DNA from: Scleroderma bovista
Lineage: Eukaryota; Basidiomycota; Agaricomycetes; Boletales; Sclerodermataceae
Reading direction: 5' to 3'
Assembly: GCA_037178675.1 (NCBI GenBank)
Contig: JAYMGJ010000271.1
Location: 60,033-124,032, forward strand
DNA length: 64,000 nt
Below are positions 35,206 to 46,845 of this stretch, piece after piece; within the stretch, counting starts at the first letter, position 1; the number at the start of each line of letters is the position of its first letter. A model generated the notes under the pieces. It did no database searches and was not told the origin of the DNA. It saw only the letters and a list, made by a program, of their open reading frames with translations. A program made the translations under genes and the position numbers.

Positions 35206-36581
35206 CCTGAGCTGACTGAATAATGTGATCCCCCAAAATATTCCAAACAGCCAATTTAGTTGATGCACTCTTTGTCAAGGCCAGGTGGTCAGTGTCAACA
35301 GTATTGAGGAAGTCCCTCCACATCTGAGGGGACGGGAACTTTGTGGGTGGGCAAACATCGACTTGATTGATCCAGAGTGGGCAAGCAGAGAGCCAGTTGA
35401 GCAAGTAAGTCTTCTTTTGTGCTGGTGTTGACACGTTGACCAAAATCATAGGTTTTGGGAAGCGATAGCCAGGATCAACAAGGTCAGACTTGATTCTCTC
35501 TGAATGTTTGTCAGCTTGCTTCCAAGCTGATGCAAAAAGACCATGGGGCTTTGGGATTTCTGGGTGGTCATGTTCCTCCCATTGTGCATCTACACTGGCT
35601 GATCGTTGGGGGCATGGCACTGCAGCTTGGTCAAGGAAGAAACAGAAGTATACAAGTCACATACCTCTAGAAGGGCCTGCAGAGGCTCTTTCCCTTGCAG
35701 CCCTGGACTGCTTTTGGGTGGGCTGCTTCCCACCATGAGACAATGGCTGTGACGAGGAAGCATGTGCAGCAGACAGGGCTGCCACGGGCTCAGGTGCTTG
35801 ATCAAGGGTGCCTTGATAGGGTTGATGCATATGGAAATGGCGAAGGACACTGGTGGGACCATGGTAGAGGCAGCAAAATGGCTTGGCCACCCTGTTTTCC
35901 AAATATGTAGCCTTGACTATGTGGTCCGGGAATGTTAATCACACTGGGTTGATAATGTTCATTGCGAAAAAGCCAAACAGGGACTCCTGCCATGTAGAGT
36001 TCGTCACAAATTTGCGTGTCACTTGTAAAGCACCCCATCCATGTAGGGTTTGCATGGACAGGTTTCAAGGGGGGATTTTCAAGGAGTGGATGGTCAATTT
36101 CAAAGTAGTCAAGCATTGCATGGATATCAAGAAGTGTGCGCTGGAGCTGTGCAATAAAGATGATGAGATCTTGGAAGACGAGAGGATGACGCCACAAGCA
36201 CACAACCTCGTGTTGAGCTATGTGCACCTGGTAGCACAGAATATGTTAGCCGGAGGACTGACTTGGGAGATGGTGGTGGCAATTGCGCAAGAGCTGAAGT
36301 AGTTGCTCAAAGGCTTTGACCTTAGCTTCTCGAAGCATGCTGACCGCGAACTTAGAACCAGTGGGAATGATGAAGTCATTGGTGGTCAGTGTGTACCATG
36401 CAATTTCGTGGGAAAAAATGGAATCCTTCTGGGGAATGCAAATAGTGAATGAATAATCCCTATCATATTTTTGTGGCCATTGAAAGCAATTGATGAGGCC
36501 GAAATGACCATCAGCACAGGCACAAAGTTCTTGATTGTCAAAAATGTGGGGCTCCGGGACGTAATCCACGTTGGGCGACAT
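35206..36581 (-). pseudogene. Uncharacterised Agaricomycete gene, disrupted by the gypsy LTR
   Basis: Coding blocks on the minus strand: 36581-36246 (PHIFDNQELCACADGHFGL, PTGSKFAVSMLREAKVKAF), 36227-35950 (TLLDIHAMLDYFEIDHPL, WMGCFTSDTQICDELYMAGV), then LTFPDHIVKATYLENRVAKP and LYHGPTSVLRHFHMHQPYQG. After an intron (about 35620-35668) comes a block with GYRFPKPMILVN and KKTYLLNWLSACPLW, ending at the LTR. I recognise the order from a mushroom-specific family of unknown function. Stops include TGA 35939-35941 (Arg expected) and a TAA near 36245; one frame break lies near 35960. The gypsy element has cut off the end. Confidence 0.6.
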
Positions 36582-36811
36582 TATTACCCATTGCTCTTTG
36601 CATGCAACTACTCATGCATTGAGCGCAGTGATATTAGCTGAGGATGTACATTAATTCCTGGACAAAAAAGACAGGAATAGAAAAAAGAAACATACTATTG
36701 TCAGTGTGGGTGTAAGGTTTGAACCACCTGGGTGCAGTGGCCATGGGAGGTCTTTGAGGTCAAAATGTACCAAGATGATGGGCGATAGGAATTAATTGAT
36801 AGCAGCATGGA

Positions 36812-36994
36812 GGAATGAACATACATACCTAGTGTAGCGATGTGGAAGCCTACCTGGAATAGGGAGGTGCGGCTTAAGTTACGAAACACCAAAAGATAGT
36901 GATGAATAGTAGTTGATCATAGAAGTGTGGAGAAATAAGTAAACATACCTAGCATAACAATGTTGGAAGTCCACCTAGAATGAGGAGATGCGGC
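36812..36994. repeat. Two-copy tandem repeat, about 118 bp apart
   Basis: ACATACCTAG.(T/C)..(G/A)..ATG..GGAAG.C.ACCT(G/A)GAAT followed by GAG.TGCGGCTT occurs at about 36825-36875 and 36943-36994. The sequence 36600-37100 holds no recognised gene. Confidence 0.6.
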
Positions 36995-37135
36995 TTTATG
37001 ACAAAATCAACAACATGGTTTCAAAGTGGTGAAACATGAACCTTAATACGCAGTAATGAATCAAGGTGGGACGGAGACAGGAAACTCCTCAAGGTCTTTA
37101 ACCCCACTGGCACATGGAGGTATCAGGGTGACCTC

Positions 37136-37830
37136 AGTGACGCAAAGTCAACAGAGTGTGAACTGAAGCGACACAAAGTCAACTTCAGAACAATGAGTGG
37201 CACAAAGCCAACTTGAAGACCAGGAACAGGGTGGACAGGGCACCAGCAACTTGAAGTCGAGGAGTGGCGAGGCAAGCGTAACACGCAGCTTGAGGTTGTT
37301 GACGGCCAGATCAAATGGCAGAAGAGTGATAAGGAGTGAGTGAGTGAGTGAGTGAGTGAGTGAGTGAGTGAGTGAGTGAGTGAGTGAGTGAGTGAGTGAG
37401 TGAGTGAGTGAGTGAGTGAGTGAGTGAGTGAGTGAGTGAGTGAGTGAGTGAGTGAGTGAGTGAGGAGAGGAAGAGGAGAAAGCATGAGGCATGGTAGACT
37501 TACAATGGTGATCCGGCCAATCAATGATAAGTGGGAGAATTCCCAGGCCAAATCGACCTAAGTCATGGGACTCCACTCGATGCATCCCACATTGTTCTCG
37601 TTCCCACTTGCTTTCACTCCTCCCAGCATCTTCACACTGTCTCTCGCCATCACCTTCATTGCCCACCATGATCCCTTGGCCATCTACCAGACATTGCATT
37701 GATCCATTATCAATTACGACACCGCTATGTGCTCCTATCCCTGGTTTGTGAGTTGGCTTCGTGTCACTCACTGAATTGAAGTTGACTTTGTGTCGCTTCA
37801 GTTCGCACTCTGTTGACTTTGGAGCCAGTG
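37136..37830. repeat. Inverted repeat of about 75 bp enclosing a microsatellite
   Basis: CAGAGTG.GAACTGAAGCG at 37150-37170 reappears reverse-complemented at about 37795-37815. The flanking AAAGTCAACTTCA and GCACAAAGCCAACT blocks do the same. The 37334-37463 GAGT run lies in the loop. The overlapping open frames are artefacts of the repeat. Confidence 0.7.
37334..37463. repeat. (GAGT)n microsatellite, about 32 units
   Basis: An uninterrupted tetranucleotide run GAGTGAGTGAGT over about 130 bp. On the minus strand it translates as Leu-Thr-His-Ser repeats, which is not evidence of a gene. Confidence 0.97.
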
Positions 37831-38195
37831 AAAAGGGGAACCATCTTGTTGAGAGCACTGGACATGGTGAATTCTGTTGGGAGCCAACAGAGTCAGCAAG
37901 TGAATGCAACAATGGACAGACAAGTAAAGAAGAAACACCTGAGTGCCAGTGAAGGCACTTCTGTCAACAGCTAACTCATGACTAGGTCATGCCAGCATGA
38001 GTTGTCATCAATGTTTGCCATGGTTGGCACAAGTCATCAATGAACTTTGCCTTGTGGCTGTGCAGGGGCTCAACTAGGAGCTCACTGTCCTCCACAGTGT
38101 CAAGCTAGTTAAAGTGACACTATAGGGAGCTGGAGTGCTGTCTGGTGCATTGCTGCACACAGTATGCTCACAGTGTGCTCACAGGGCTCATAACC

Positions 38196-38469
38196 TGTTG
38201 AAGCAATACCTATATATGTAGAGGAATTGCTACTCCAACTCACCTGTTGGGTGGAGTGCACAACCTGAGATGATAGCAGTAGCTGGTTAAGAGCTGTTAT
38301 ATTATGTCAACGATGTCTGCTGTTTATATACAACAAATAATGTGACATGTGACTGTGACATGTAACATCTACTCTAAAGAGGACTATTACTAAGTCTACA
38401 CTAATATGGGTCACAGTCTTGTGCACACTTTGTTGACAGTTTATGCTGGGTGCACATGCAACTTCAACA
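38196..38469 (-). mobile_element. Solo Ty1/copia LTR
   Basis: It is the reverse-complement counterpart of the copia LTR at 29426-29713, from TGTTGAAGT to CTTCAACA. The flanks TAACC (38191-38195) and TAAAC (38470-38474) match in 4 of 5 bases, consistent with a decayed target duplication. No internal region remains, as expected after LTR-LTR recombination. Confidence 0.8.
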
Positions 38470-38716
38470 TAAACCTATTTTTTTGACTGACTCTACTACA
38501 ATGAATTACTAGTACTAGTACTAGGAACAGTAAGACAGAGTCACGACCAGTACAGAGCCAGACAGGCTGGGTGTTGGCTAAGTGCAGCTGTCACATGATG
38601 GGGTCGGACTGACCAGTGCAGAGTTGGACAGGCTGGGCAGTTGGCTAAGCACTGCCAAGCACTGTCAGCTTGGCTAATTGTTAGCATCAGTTTGCTGATG
38701 TAGTATCCATCCTACA

Positions 38717-39010
38717 ATGTCATATAATGTTGTGTGTGCATCTGAGTTCAACATCCCCTATTTTCATGTGATGCTGGCTTTTTCAGGAATCCAATTACAA
38801 GAATATAACATGGATGAGTCACAAAGAATTCCAGATTCACTGGGGGAATACAAAGTTGCACCTGGACATCATGTCACTCAGTATGGGAATGCCATGCTAA
38901 CTTGCATAACTTTTTGCTATTCCCACTCACCCCCAGAACCACCTTCAATAGTGTTGAATATTCCACATTTGTACAGTACCTAAAACAGGAATATTCTACA
39001 AGTTGTTAAG
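38717..39010 (+). repeat. Dispersed repeat, copy A
   Basis: It shares CATCTGAGTTCAACATCCCC, GAATATAACATGGATGAGTC and GGAATATTCTACAAG with the minus strand of 50285-50640. An unclassified non-coding repeat. The surrounding 38470-39257 shows no gene; a two-copy GACAGGCTGGG repeat lies at 38540-38660. Confidence 0.75.
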
Positions 39011-39257
39011 ATATCATGTCGTGATTGCTGGCACAGCATTACAGGTGAGGATTATATCATGTAGATGGGACTATTTGGATATAAGGAGGCTAAATGGTGG
39101 GCATTGAGGATCAAAAAGGAATTCCATTGGATGCTTTAAAATTCCAAATCTAGGGGGCACATTTTGCTAGTCTAGCAGTGGTCTGGCACCAGTGGACTTG
39201 CCAACTACCCATCAGAATGGTTGCTCATTTGAATTTATTAGCTAAAAAAAAATTAGA

Positions 39258-39800
39258 TCACATATAATTCAAAACCAGCAACTTACACATGCGATTCCTC
39301 AGAATGATATCCAAAATAGGTTTTTGTAATGTAACATAATCACCATGTTCATATTTCTGAAGCACCTGCTCAAGATCCTGAAACACATTGGCTTGTGTTC
39401 CAGATTCCTCATACTGCATCACAGAAAGTGCAATAACATCCTGAGAATTGCCTCTTCCATGTAAACAGAAGTAGGAGTACTCATAAACAATAAGGCATCC
39501 TTTGATCATTAAATTAAGTAGAAGGGGAATGGAATTTGCTCACCAACACCATGGAATATCCACTTATGCATAAAGGACATAATAGATGGATCCAACATCA
39601 AGGGAAATTGCACAGATTTTCCAATATCAAGTTGGTTCTGGTGATGATGAGATACATTCAGGGAAAAAATGAAGAAATTCATCTTACAAGCTATAAAAAA
39701 GATGAAATGTATGAAGAAGAAAAATGCTAATAACACACCAATGCCTGATTGGCAAGATGAGAAAAACCATCCACTGATGAAAATAAAACTAACCATCTAA
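39258..39800 (-). other. Possible small gene fragment, unrecognised
   Basis: Two minus-strand blocks read like protein: QFPLMLDPSIMSFMHKWIF (about 39560-39620) and IVYEYSYFCLHGRGNSQDV...QDLEQVLQKYEHGDYVTLQ (about 39260-39500). A splice between them near 39510-39545 is possible. I cannot name a family and cannot exclude a chance reading. The local sequence is AT-rich. Confidence 0.3.
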
Positions 39801-39989
39801 TGGATTGAAAATAGGTAAATGAGACAGAATGCCAGAAAATAGAAGACATGACCAACATCCTAATGGCTTATTAGACCACACTATGATATCATATAAATAT
39901 TAACTTACTTGCTATAAGAAAATAAAGAAGTATGTTGTTAGAACAGATGAGAATATGAATTGGACATTACAACTGACAGTCTGTGCAGT

Positions 39990-41225
39990 GAACAAGAGTA
40001 AAGTTGGAGTGAAGACAGTGAGAACAGACCAAGCTGCACCTGCCATGAAATCGCTCACTTCCTGGCAAGCCAACAGGACCAGAGTGGGAGTGAATGCAGT
40101 GAGAACAGGCCCAGCTGCACCTGCCATGAAATCACTCACATGCTATCAAGCCAACAGCACCAGAGTGGGAGTGAATGCAGTGAGAACAGGCCCAGCTGCA
40201 CCTGCCATGAAATCACTCACATGCTGTCAAGCCAACAGGACCAGAGTGGGAGTGAATGCAGTGAGAACAGGCCCAGCTGCACCTGCCATGAAATCACTCA
40301 CCAACTGTCAAGCCAACAAGACCAGAGTGGGAGTGAATGCAGTGAGAACAGGCCCAGCTGCACCTGCCATGAAATCACTCACCAACTGTCAAGCCAACAG
40401 GACCAGAGTGGGAGTGAATGCAGTGAGAACAGGCCCAGCTGCACCTGCCATGAAATCACTCACATACTGTCAAGCCAACAGGACCAGAGTGGGAGTGAAT
40501 GCAGTGAGAACAGGCCCAGCTGCACCTGCCATGAAATCACTCACTCGCTATCAAGCCAACAGGACCAGAGTGGGAGTGAATGCAGTGAGAACAGGCCCAG
40601 CTGCACCTGCCATGAAATCACTCACGTCCTATCAAGCCAACAGCACCAGAGTGGGAGTGAATGCAGTGAGAACAGGCCCAGCTGCACCTGCCATGAAATC
40701 ACTCACCAACTGTCAAGCCAACAGGACCAGAGTGGGAGTGAATGCAGTGAGAACAGGCCCAGCTGCACCTGCCATGGAAGCACTCACTTCCTATCAAGCC
40801 AACAGGACCAGAGTGGGAGTGAATGCAGTGAGAACAGGCCCAGCTGCACCTGCCATGAAATCACTCACGTCCTATCAAGCCAACAGGACCAGAGTGGGAG
40901 TGAATGCAGTGAGAACAGGCCCAGCTGCACCTGCCATGAAATCACTCACCAACTGTCAAGCCAACAAGACCAGAGTGGGAGTGAATGCAGTGAGAACAGG
41001 CCCAGCTGCACCTGCCATGAAATCACTCACATACTGTCAAGCCAACAGGACCAGAGTGGGAGTGAATGCAGTGAGAACAGGCCCAGCTGCACCTGCCATG
41101 AAATCACTCACTTCCTGTCAAGCCAACAGGACCAGAGTGGGAGTGAATGCAGTGAGAACAGGCCCAGCTGCACCTGCCATGAAATCACTCACAAACTGCC
41201 AAGCCAACACATCCAGAGCAATGAT
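39990..41225 (+). repeat. 81-bp minisatellite, 15 units, open in two frames
   Basis: About fifteen head-to-tail 81-bp units run from the first GTTGGAGTGAAGACAGTGAG to the last CCAACACATCCAGAG. Because 81 is divisible by 3, two plus-strand frames stay open: 39955-41238 (unit RVGVNAVRTGPAAPAMKSLT plus seven residues) and 40140-41252. Units are nearly identical; variation clusters in one hexanucleotide zone (ACATGCTATC, ACCAACTGTC and similar). I call it a satellite, not a gene. It lies just past the 3' end of the GTPase gene. Confidence 0.9.
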
Positions 41226-41334
41226 TCATGTACCATAATGTGCTTAGACTGAATCAAGCACAACAGTCTAGTGAATTGATTACCTATAAAATATCAGGTG
41301 ACATTAATGGCACCACCTGGCATCACCATCTTAC

Positions 41335-43252
41335 CTTTTTGAATGGCATCCATTGGAGTATTTCAAGTTCCAGAAGTCTTTTGCTAAAATGATTTCTGCT
41401 TGCCAATCTCATGATGTTTCTGCAAACCATTAAAATATCATCCACCTTCCACCACATCAAACAGTCCTCTCACCTAACAGCAAATTCAATATTCAAATCA
41501 AAATTGACTTGTTGTGCTGATACCACCAGCTTCTGTAGTTCAACCTCATCAAGTGCATTTGTAGTGCATGTGATGAGTGGACTGCAATCTGCAGCTTCTT
41601 CATTCATACCTACATAAAGCAGCATTGTTAGCACACTTACATGAAAGGTCCAGGCAATGATAACTCACCACCCAGTGACAAATAGTCCTTTGGTGGGTAC
41701 TTGCACTCATCCAATTGGTTTTCTATTTTTCCTCTTACCTCACTCAAAATTTGTGGTGCCAAGCTTCTAGCCTTCAGCATTGCTTCTTTTATTTGCATAC
41801 CTTCATCTCTGAGCCTTCCAATTGCCACCCCCCTCATTGCATCAGCCTTTGTCAACAACACAATTACTGGCACTACCCAATCATTATTCAGAACCTTTTA
41901 TTATCAATCATAATGGAGATTTTTACCATGTTCAGTATTGCACTCATTGAAGAACTGTTCTTCTGCAGCGACAATTGGCCTCTCGGACTCGCACATTGGA
42001 ATACAAAACCTGGATCCTGATTTTTAGCTACTTAAGTAGATTTAGGAATGTAGTCTCACCAGACAGCATGGATCCGATCCGCTAACTGCCTTTTCGTCGC
42101 TCGGTCTGCGATGAATTTCTTCATCGACTCTAATTCACTCACAGAGCCTGACTCGAATCCTGGTGAGTCATGAAAGACGAAATGTGGATTGCTCCGGAAA
42201 ATCAGCTCATTCTCGATGTCATGATATCCCCTCTGGGCATTATTAGCTTGTTGGCGACACATCCCAGCATCATTAAACGCACCTCCAGAGATCCCTGCAC
42301 AACCGTAGGATCAAGCTGAGAATATTCGTGCATTACCTTTCAATATTGTGGAGCGAGATATCCTACCTTTTCGCCTTTTGCATTGAAGACTTCGGGGAGC
42401 TCTGTGGTATTGCAAACACGCTGTAAGAGTGTCGTTTTACCAGCATTGGCTCTGCCGATGACGAGGACTCTAAAACGACGAATACGGTCGAAGTGCTTTC
42501 TGATCGTCCCAGGATCCATGTGAATCATATCATCAGCACCTAGAGAAGAGTCGGTCACCATCCCGCTAATGTAGGTCCAGTTGATGATATTGGAAATAAG
42601 TACCCACCTGCCCTGGAACCCGGGTTACGCTGATCGGTGTTTCTGACGTCCGCAGAATCCATGTGAAGCATATCGTCAGCACCTAGAGAGAGGTGTTAGT
42701 GGCCACCTTGGTAATGTACGCCATCCAGTCCATGATATTAGAGCCAAGCACTTGCCTGCACTGGAGACCAGCTGCTCAGTCTTGCTGACGTCCGCAGGGT
42801 CCATGTGACGCATATCGTCAGTACCTGGAGAAAAGAGTCGGTCGCCATTTTGTTAATGTATGTTATTCGGTTCGCGATATTAGACATGAGCACTCACCTG
42901 CGCTGAAGCCCACGTCACGCTGCTCAGTGTTTCTGACGTGCGCAGAATCCATGTGAAGCACATCGTCAGCACCTGGAGGGAGGAGTTAGTCGCCACCTTG
43001 GTAATGTACGCCATCCGGTCCATGATATTGGTCACAAGCACTCACCTGCACCGGAGACCGGCTGCTGAGTCATTCTGACATCCGCAGGGTCCATGCGGAA
43101 TATATCGTCAGCACCTGGAGAAAAGAATCGGCATCTTGTTATTCGGTTCACGATATGGGACATAAGGCATAAGTCACCTGCGCTGGAGCCCGCATCACGC
43201 TGCTCAGAGTTTCTGGCGTCCATAGGATCTATGTGAAGCACATCGTCAGCAT
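41335..43252 (-). CDS. P-loop GTPase (G domain) gene with repeated 5' exons
   Basis: Exons on the minus strand: 43252-43178, 43114-43046, 42972-42898, 42824-42756, 42682-42608, 42539-42367, 42315-42283, 42232-42060, 42009-41927, 41872-41669, 41609-41474, 41419-41335. All phases agree and no stop interrupts them. The G domain starts FRVLVIGRANAGKTTLLQRV (Walker A, GRANAGKT). The switch/G3 region is FVFHDSPGFESG. VPVIVLLTKADAM is a G4-like motif (TKAD). This is the single G-domain architecture common in mushrooms; its cellular role is unknown. One donor (exon 42824-42756) is GC rather than GT. The first exon before 43252 and the last after 41335 were not resolved, so the ends are open. The sequence shows no CpG-type stops. 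Confidence 0.8.
42608..43252 (-). repeat. Array of five duplicated mini-exons
   Basis: Exons of 75, 69, 75, 69 and 75 bp, each starting in phase 1 and ending in phase 1, encode variants of ADD(M/V)LHMD(P/S)ADVRNTEQ plus SAG. The period of a two-exon unit is 280-290 bp including introns. A sixth, related start (ADDMIHMDPGTIRKH) begins the GTPase exon. Confidence 0.85.
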
Positions 43253-44586
43253 CTTGATAGAGGAATCCGTGACCACACTGCTGATGTGCGCTATCCAGTC
43301 AACTATATATACTCACTTGCTCTGGGGTTTGAGTGGTGTGACAAGTAGTGGAGGGTGTGTGGTGGTTGGATTGAAAGCGTTGCAAGGACAACACTGAGGA
43401 CAACCTCACGAGCAGCCTCACTGATGCAACGAGGTGCACCGCATCGATGGGCGCAACGTGCATTCCGATTCTACTCAGATGGGACATCCACCGCATGAGG
43501 GTCCCAAACTCCACCACCTAACGGCCCCTTCTCATACCTGCAATGCACACGCTCGACCATCGTTGACGTCTGATTTGATCAAGAGCTCCTCGAGGTATCT
43601 GTGTCATTGACAGTGACTGGCTCCAATCGCCGCCAGTCACATCCACTCGCCACACACGCACGCCTGTACCACGTTCGCGGCCTTCTGACTCTACTCCTCA
43701 GTTGTTTTCAGTTTCTATCCAATCGCTTGAACCATCCACGCGTTCGGGCAGGACATTCGACGCATTCGATATGTATATTGCGTTCGACTCACTCACGAGC
43801 CTAGTCCAGCCCTCCCAGGTCTTGCACTCGCACATACTATCTGCCCCTCCCCCCCTCGAGCAGGACTCCCTGTGCTTCAGGCACATCTCCATTTCGTTTT
43901 TATCATGCTGGCATCTTTTTCAAACTGTAGTGTCTTTTACTTGAACCGCAGTGGGTCCCCACTATCTCGTCGCCCTCGTTGACTCCATTGGCCACATCTA
44001 ATATGGTGTCGTCGAAACCTTCAATACACGGTAAGCCTTCTTCGCTGGCTGCCCTCTGCAGGTTCAACTGGGCGCCTTTACGACACGCAACCGCGCTCAC
44101 GATTTGCAGACTGGCCCCTCCCTTGTCACTACCCTCACTCGCGGGCGTCACAACAGCCAACATCGCCTTTGTGCTGAGTTCTCGTGTCTGATAACGCCGC
44201 CGCCGCATCTCCATCACCGCGCCATATGGCCAATACCTACTATATTCACATTCTGGTAGTGACCCCTGGTAATTTTCATTTACTTAAGTAGTTCACGATG
44301 GATGGAGTTGAACACAACTAGCCTCTTTGATATCATTCAGGAGCCGGAATGTATAAAATGTGATACATAAACGACTGAAAACGTAAATAGAACAGAATGG
44401 GTAGTATAATCAAGAACATTAGTACCAGGAAAGCGACGAGAGGTGGACAACGCTACTATGTAGGGGACTACGGCACGACGGTATACGACGGCGGAGCCAA
44501 GGTAATAGAGAGAGAAGCGAACATGTAGCACATATCCGCTAAGGGATGTATGTCCAAGTGGTAACGAAGGATCACATCAGACCTGA
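43253..44586. other. Region between the GTPase and EPL1-like genes
   Basis: It may hold 5' exons of the GTPase gene: a minus-strand block SEAAREVVLSVVLATL ends at a donor near 43316 in the phase required by the next exon. A second minus-strand open stretch (43903-44217) contains GASLQIVSAVACRKGAQLNL. The sequence 44250-44586 is CpG-rich without a recognised feature. Confidence 0.4.
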
Positions 44587-46127
44587 TCAGTAACCTCCCT
44601 GTGAACTCAGTACAGGTTGCTGATGCTGGATAGACAGCGACGACATCTTCATCGCGGGCGTTGGCGGAGGACGAGGCGGCGTTTGATGCGGCGGTAGGGC
44701 GAGAGTGGCACTGGGCAGATGGGATGGACTATTACGTTGTAAGCGCGGAGACAGTGAAAGGGCGGGGATGTCGTCTGGACGCCCCCATGATGGCCGGCCG
44801 ACCGACTGCCCGGTTGCCGTTTGCTGATGGGTACGAGTAGGAAGAATACCGGGAGAATTGTGAGGGCTAGACAACCCCGTCGCGCCACCCACGTCTTGCC
44901 CGTTCCCGAGCGTCGGTGTCTGCTGCATCGGTGACCCATTCTACTCTCTCCCAGGAGGAGGCTTCAGATTTACATTGATCCCTGCGCCCAATTGCATATT
45001 GAAATGTGTCCCGTTAGGTACCAGGTAATGCTTGAATCTGCCGACCAGGCGTTGGCTGAATCGCTGAAGTCGGATCTTGACCTAGAGCAAGTACCATCCC
45101 CTATTTTTGCGTCGGTTGCGGCGAAAAAGGCCATTAGGTTATCAAGGGGCCTGCACATAAGCACCATTTGGGATCACATACCCGTTGATTGGGCTGTGAT
45201 ACTCGTTCAAGGGAAGGAAGATAGGCTGCTGAATATCGGCTTTCTGTCGTGGAGGAGACCCAATTGCCGTCTGTACACCTGTTGCTGGCAGAGCGCTGAC
45301 CACAGATTAACGCCTGAAGAGGTGTTATTGCAAGTGAAACACACCTCCACGACATCCTCGTAGCCGTGGTTGCGACGCGCAAGATCACGTTCCATGGCCG
45401 CATTAATAAGACTGAGTCGCTCCTTCGGCCGGATAACGGCTTCCATAGCTACTATTGGCGACGCTACATCACTATCCCTAGCACGAAGCTTGAGTCCCGG
45501 TAGACGACTGAAAGGACGTTATCAGGTGACTTGAATCAGGGAAAGAGAGATTCGACATACCCAACGGCTTCGGTCTTGGGCTTCTTCACCACGCGCTCCT
45601 TGTCGTGTAACAATTGGTCATTGTCATTCGTGTTCAGCGATGGGAACTTGCGTTTAAGTTCGGCGAACTCGAGTCTTTTCTCGCATTGTCCTTTTTCAGG
45701 TTTTCGCGCTAGAGTGATGATTTGGCCAGGCCAACTTGCAAACGAATAGTTTGTCGGAAGAAGTGACTTGAGAGTCGCGAGTCTTCCGGACGGACTCGAT
45801 CTCTCGGCGACGGAAGCATATGTACGACTCGTTGGTGTCCGTCTCGTCGAACTATAAAAGTGATTATAAGAAGGGTCATCCAAGTGTCTGAGCCGGGAAA
45901 CTGACATTCAGCGTTGGGATGATTCTATGGCGACCCCGCTCAGTCCTGCGTTCGCGCCAATGTCGATAGACTGCCATTGCCACGCGCAGTAGTCGTACTA
46001 GCTGGTACTGAAAACAGTGCGACGAGGCCGATACTAGATTTCCCTTTCTTGAAGGATTCTCAATGGGATGCGCATTGGAGAATTTGGGGCTCGGTCTCGA
46101 GGTCGCCGCGAAGCGCCCATTAGACAT
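44587..46127 (-). pseudogene. EPL1-like: Enhancer of polycomb-like (EPL1) gene, copy 1, decayed
   Basis: The minus strand reads MAVYRHWRERRTERGRHRIIPTL near 45930-46000, then (frame-shifted) the NESYVCFRRR-type segment, then LEFAELKRKFPSLNTND, and after an intron a RPKERLS / RRNHGYEDVVEV block. An open C-terminal stretch (44928-44587) is Pro/Gln/Ser-rich. In yeasts Epl1 is the scaffold of the NuA4/piccolo histone acetyltransferase. The N-terminal domain is mostly missing (an internal deletion joins NPSRKGNL to a degenerate stretch), and frames change without splice sites. A second, inverted copy lies at 52785-53921. Assignment of the C-terminal block to this gene is tentative. Confidence 0.6.
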
Positions 46128-46244
46128 CTGTTATACACGTGAGGATGAGGAGGCTGGCAAATCGACCCTCTCTCCCGCCATTCTCCCTCGTTGAATCACC
46201 AGCGATTTCTACTTCTCTTTCCTAACCTTCGCAGACCTCTCCAT

Positions 46245-46795
46245 CATGAAACAGATTGGGTCGGCATCCGTGCCCAACCAAATCTCAAGTATAAGAAGAT
46301 TCAAGGACTGAGTGCACGACTACGGTATATCTGTTCACTTTGCAAGGCACGATGAAAACTGTCGCTTTTCAATGGATCTGCTCCTTCATCGACGCGTGAG
46401 TGTGCTCGATCCGAATTCTCTCCACTAGGTCTGACGGGCGCGCATATATCGAAGAAAACACTTCCAACGGTTGAGATACATACATTAAACAACCCGGGGT
46501 TTCGGTACTACGTATTCCAAGGCGCATCTCACAATCGCTTCGAACATTGTCTTGGTATGGTTTACTTCGTCCCTCTTGTAACACGTGTTGACAAGGGCCC
46601 TACATATATCCCCACAGGTGTTGGCCACCTGGCAAGACTCATGGCGATGCATCTCCGAGATAGTCAGCCGCAGTTAGGTATTTCGGAACAAGACATGAAA
46701 TGCGTTGAACTAGCCGGACTTTATCACGATCTTGGCCACAGCCCCTGGTCGCACCTCTGGGAGGGCGTTTTCATACCAAAACCATTGTAAGTAAC
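46245..46795 (+). pseudogene. SAMHD1-like HD-domain gene, copy 1, truncated
   Basis: The start MKQIGSA and the block SIRRFKD-stop-VHDYG match copy 2 on the minus strand (52480). After decayed small exons, [16 protein letters not shown] leads across an intron to [20 protein letters not shown] and [18 protein letters not shown], carrying the HD motif. SAMHD1 enzymes hydrolyse dNTPs. Homology with copy 2 ends in the next intron at about 46845. A stop replaces Trp (TGA near 46310) and the LRYIKQL region is rearranged. It is divergent from the EPL1-like copy about 120 bp away. Confidence 0.7.
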
Positions 46796-46845
46796 ATATG
46801 CACTTGTCTGCAAGTCTGAAAGCCAGAGCTATGGCAGTCCAGGAT

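Noticed and set aside
37123..37912. Leu-Thr-His-Ser repeat proteins on the minus strand
   Set aside because: Pure translation of the GAGT microsatellite; both frames continue only through repeats.
39990..41225. A CRISPR-like array
   Set aside because: Direct 81-bp repeats without unique spacers in a eukaryotic context; it is a minisatellite.
39955..41252. 427- and 370-codon repeat proteins
   Set aside because: Kept as a satellite: two frames are equally open, units are nearly identical at all codon positions, and no start context or domain was seen.
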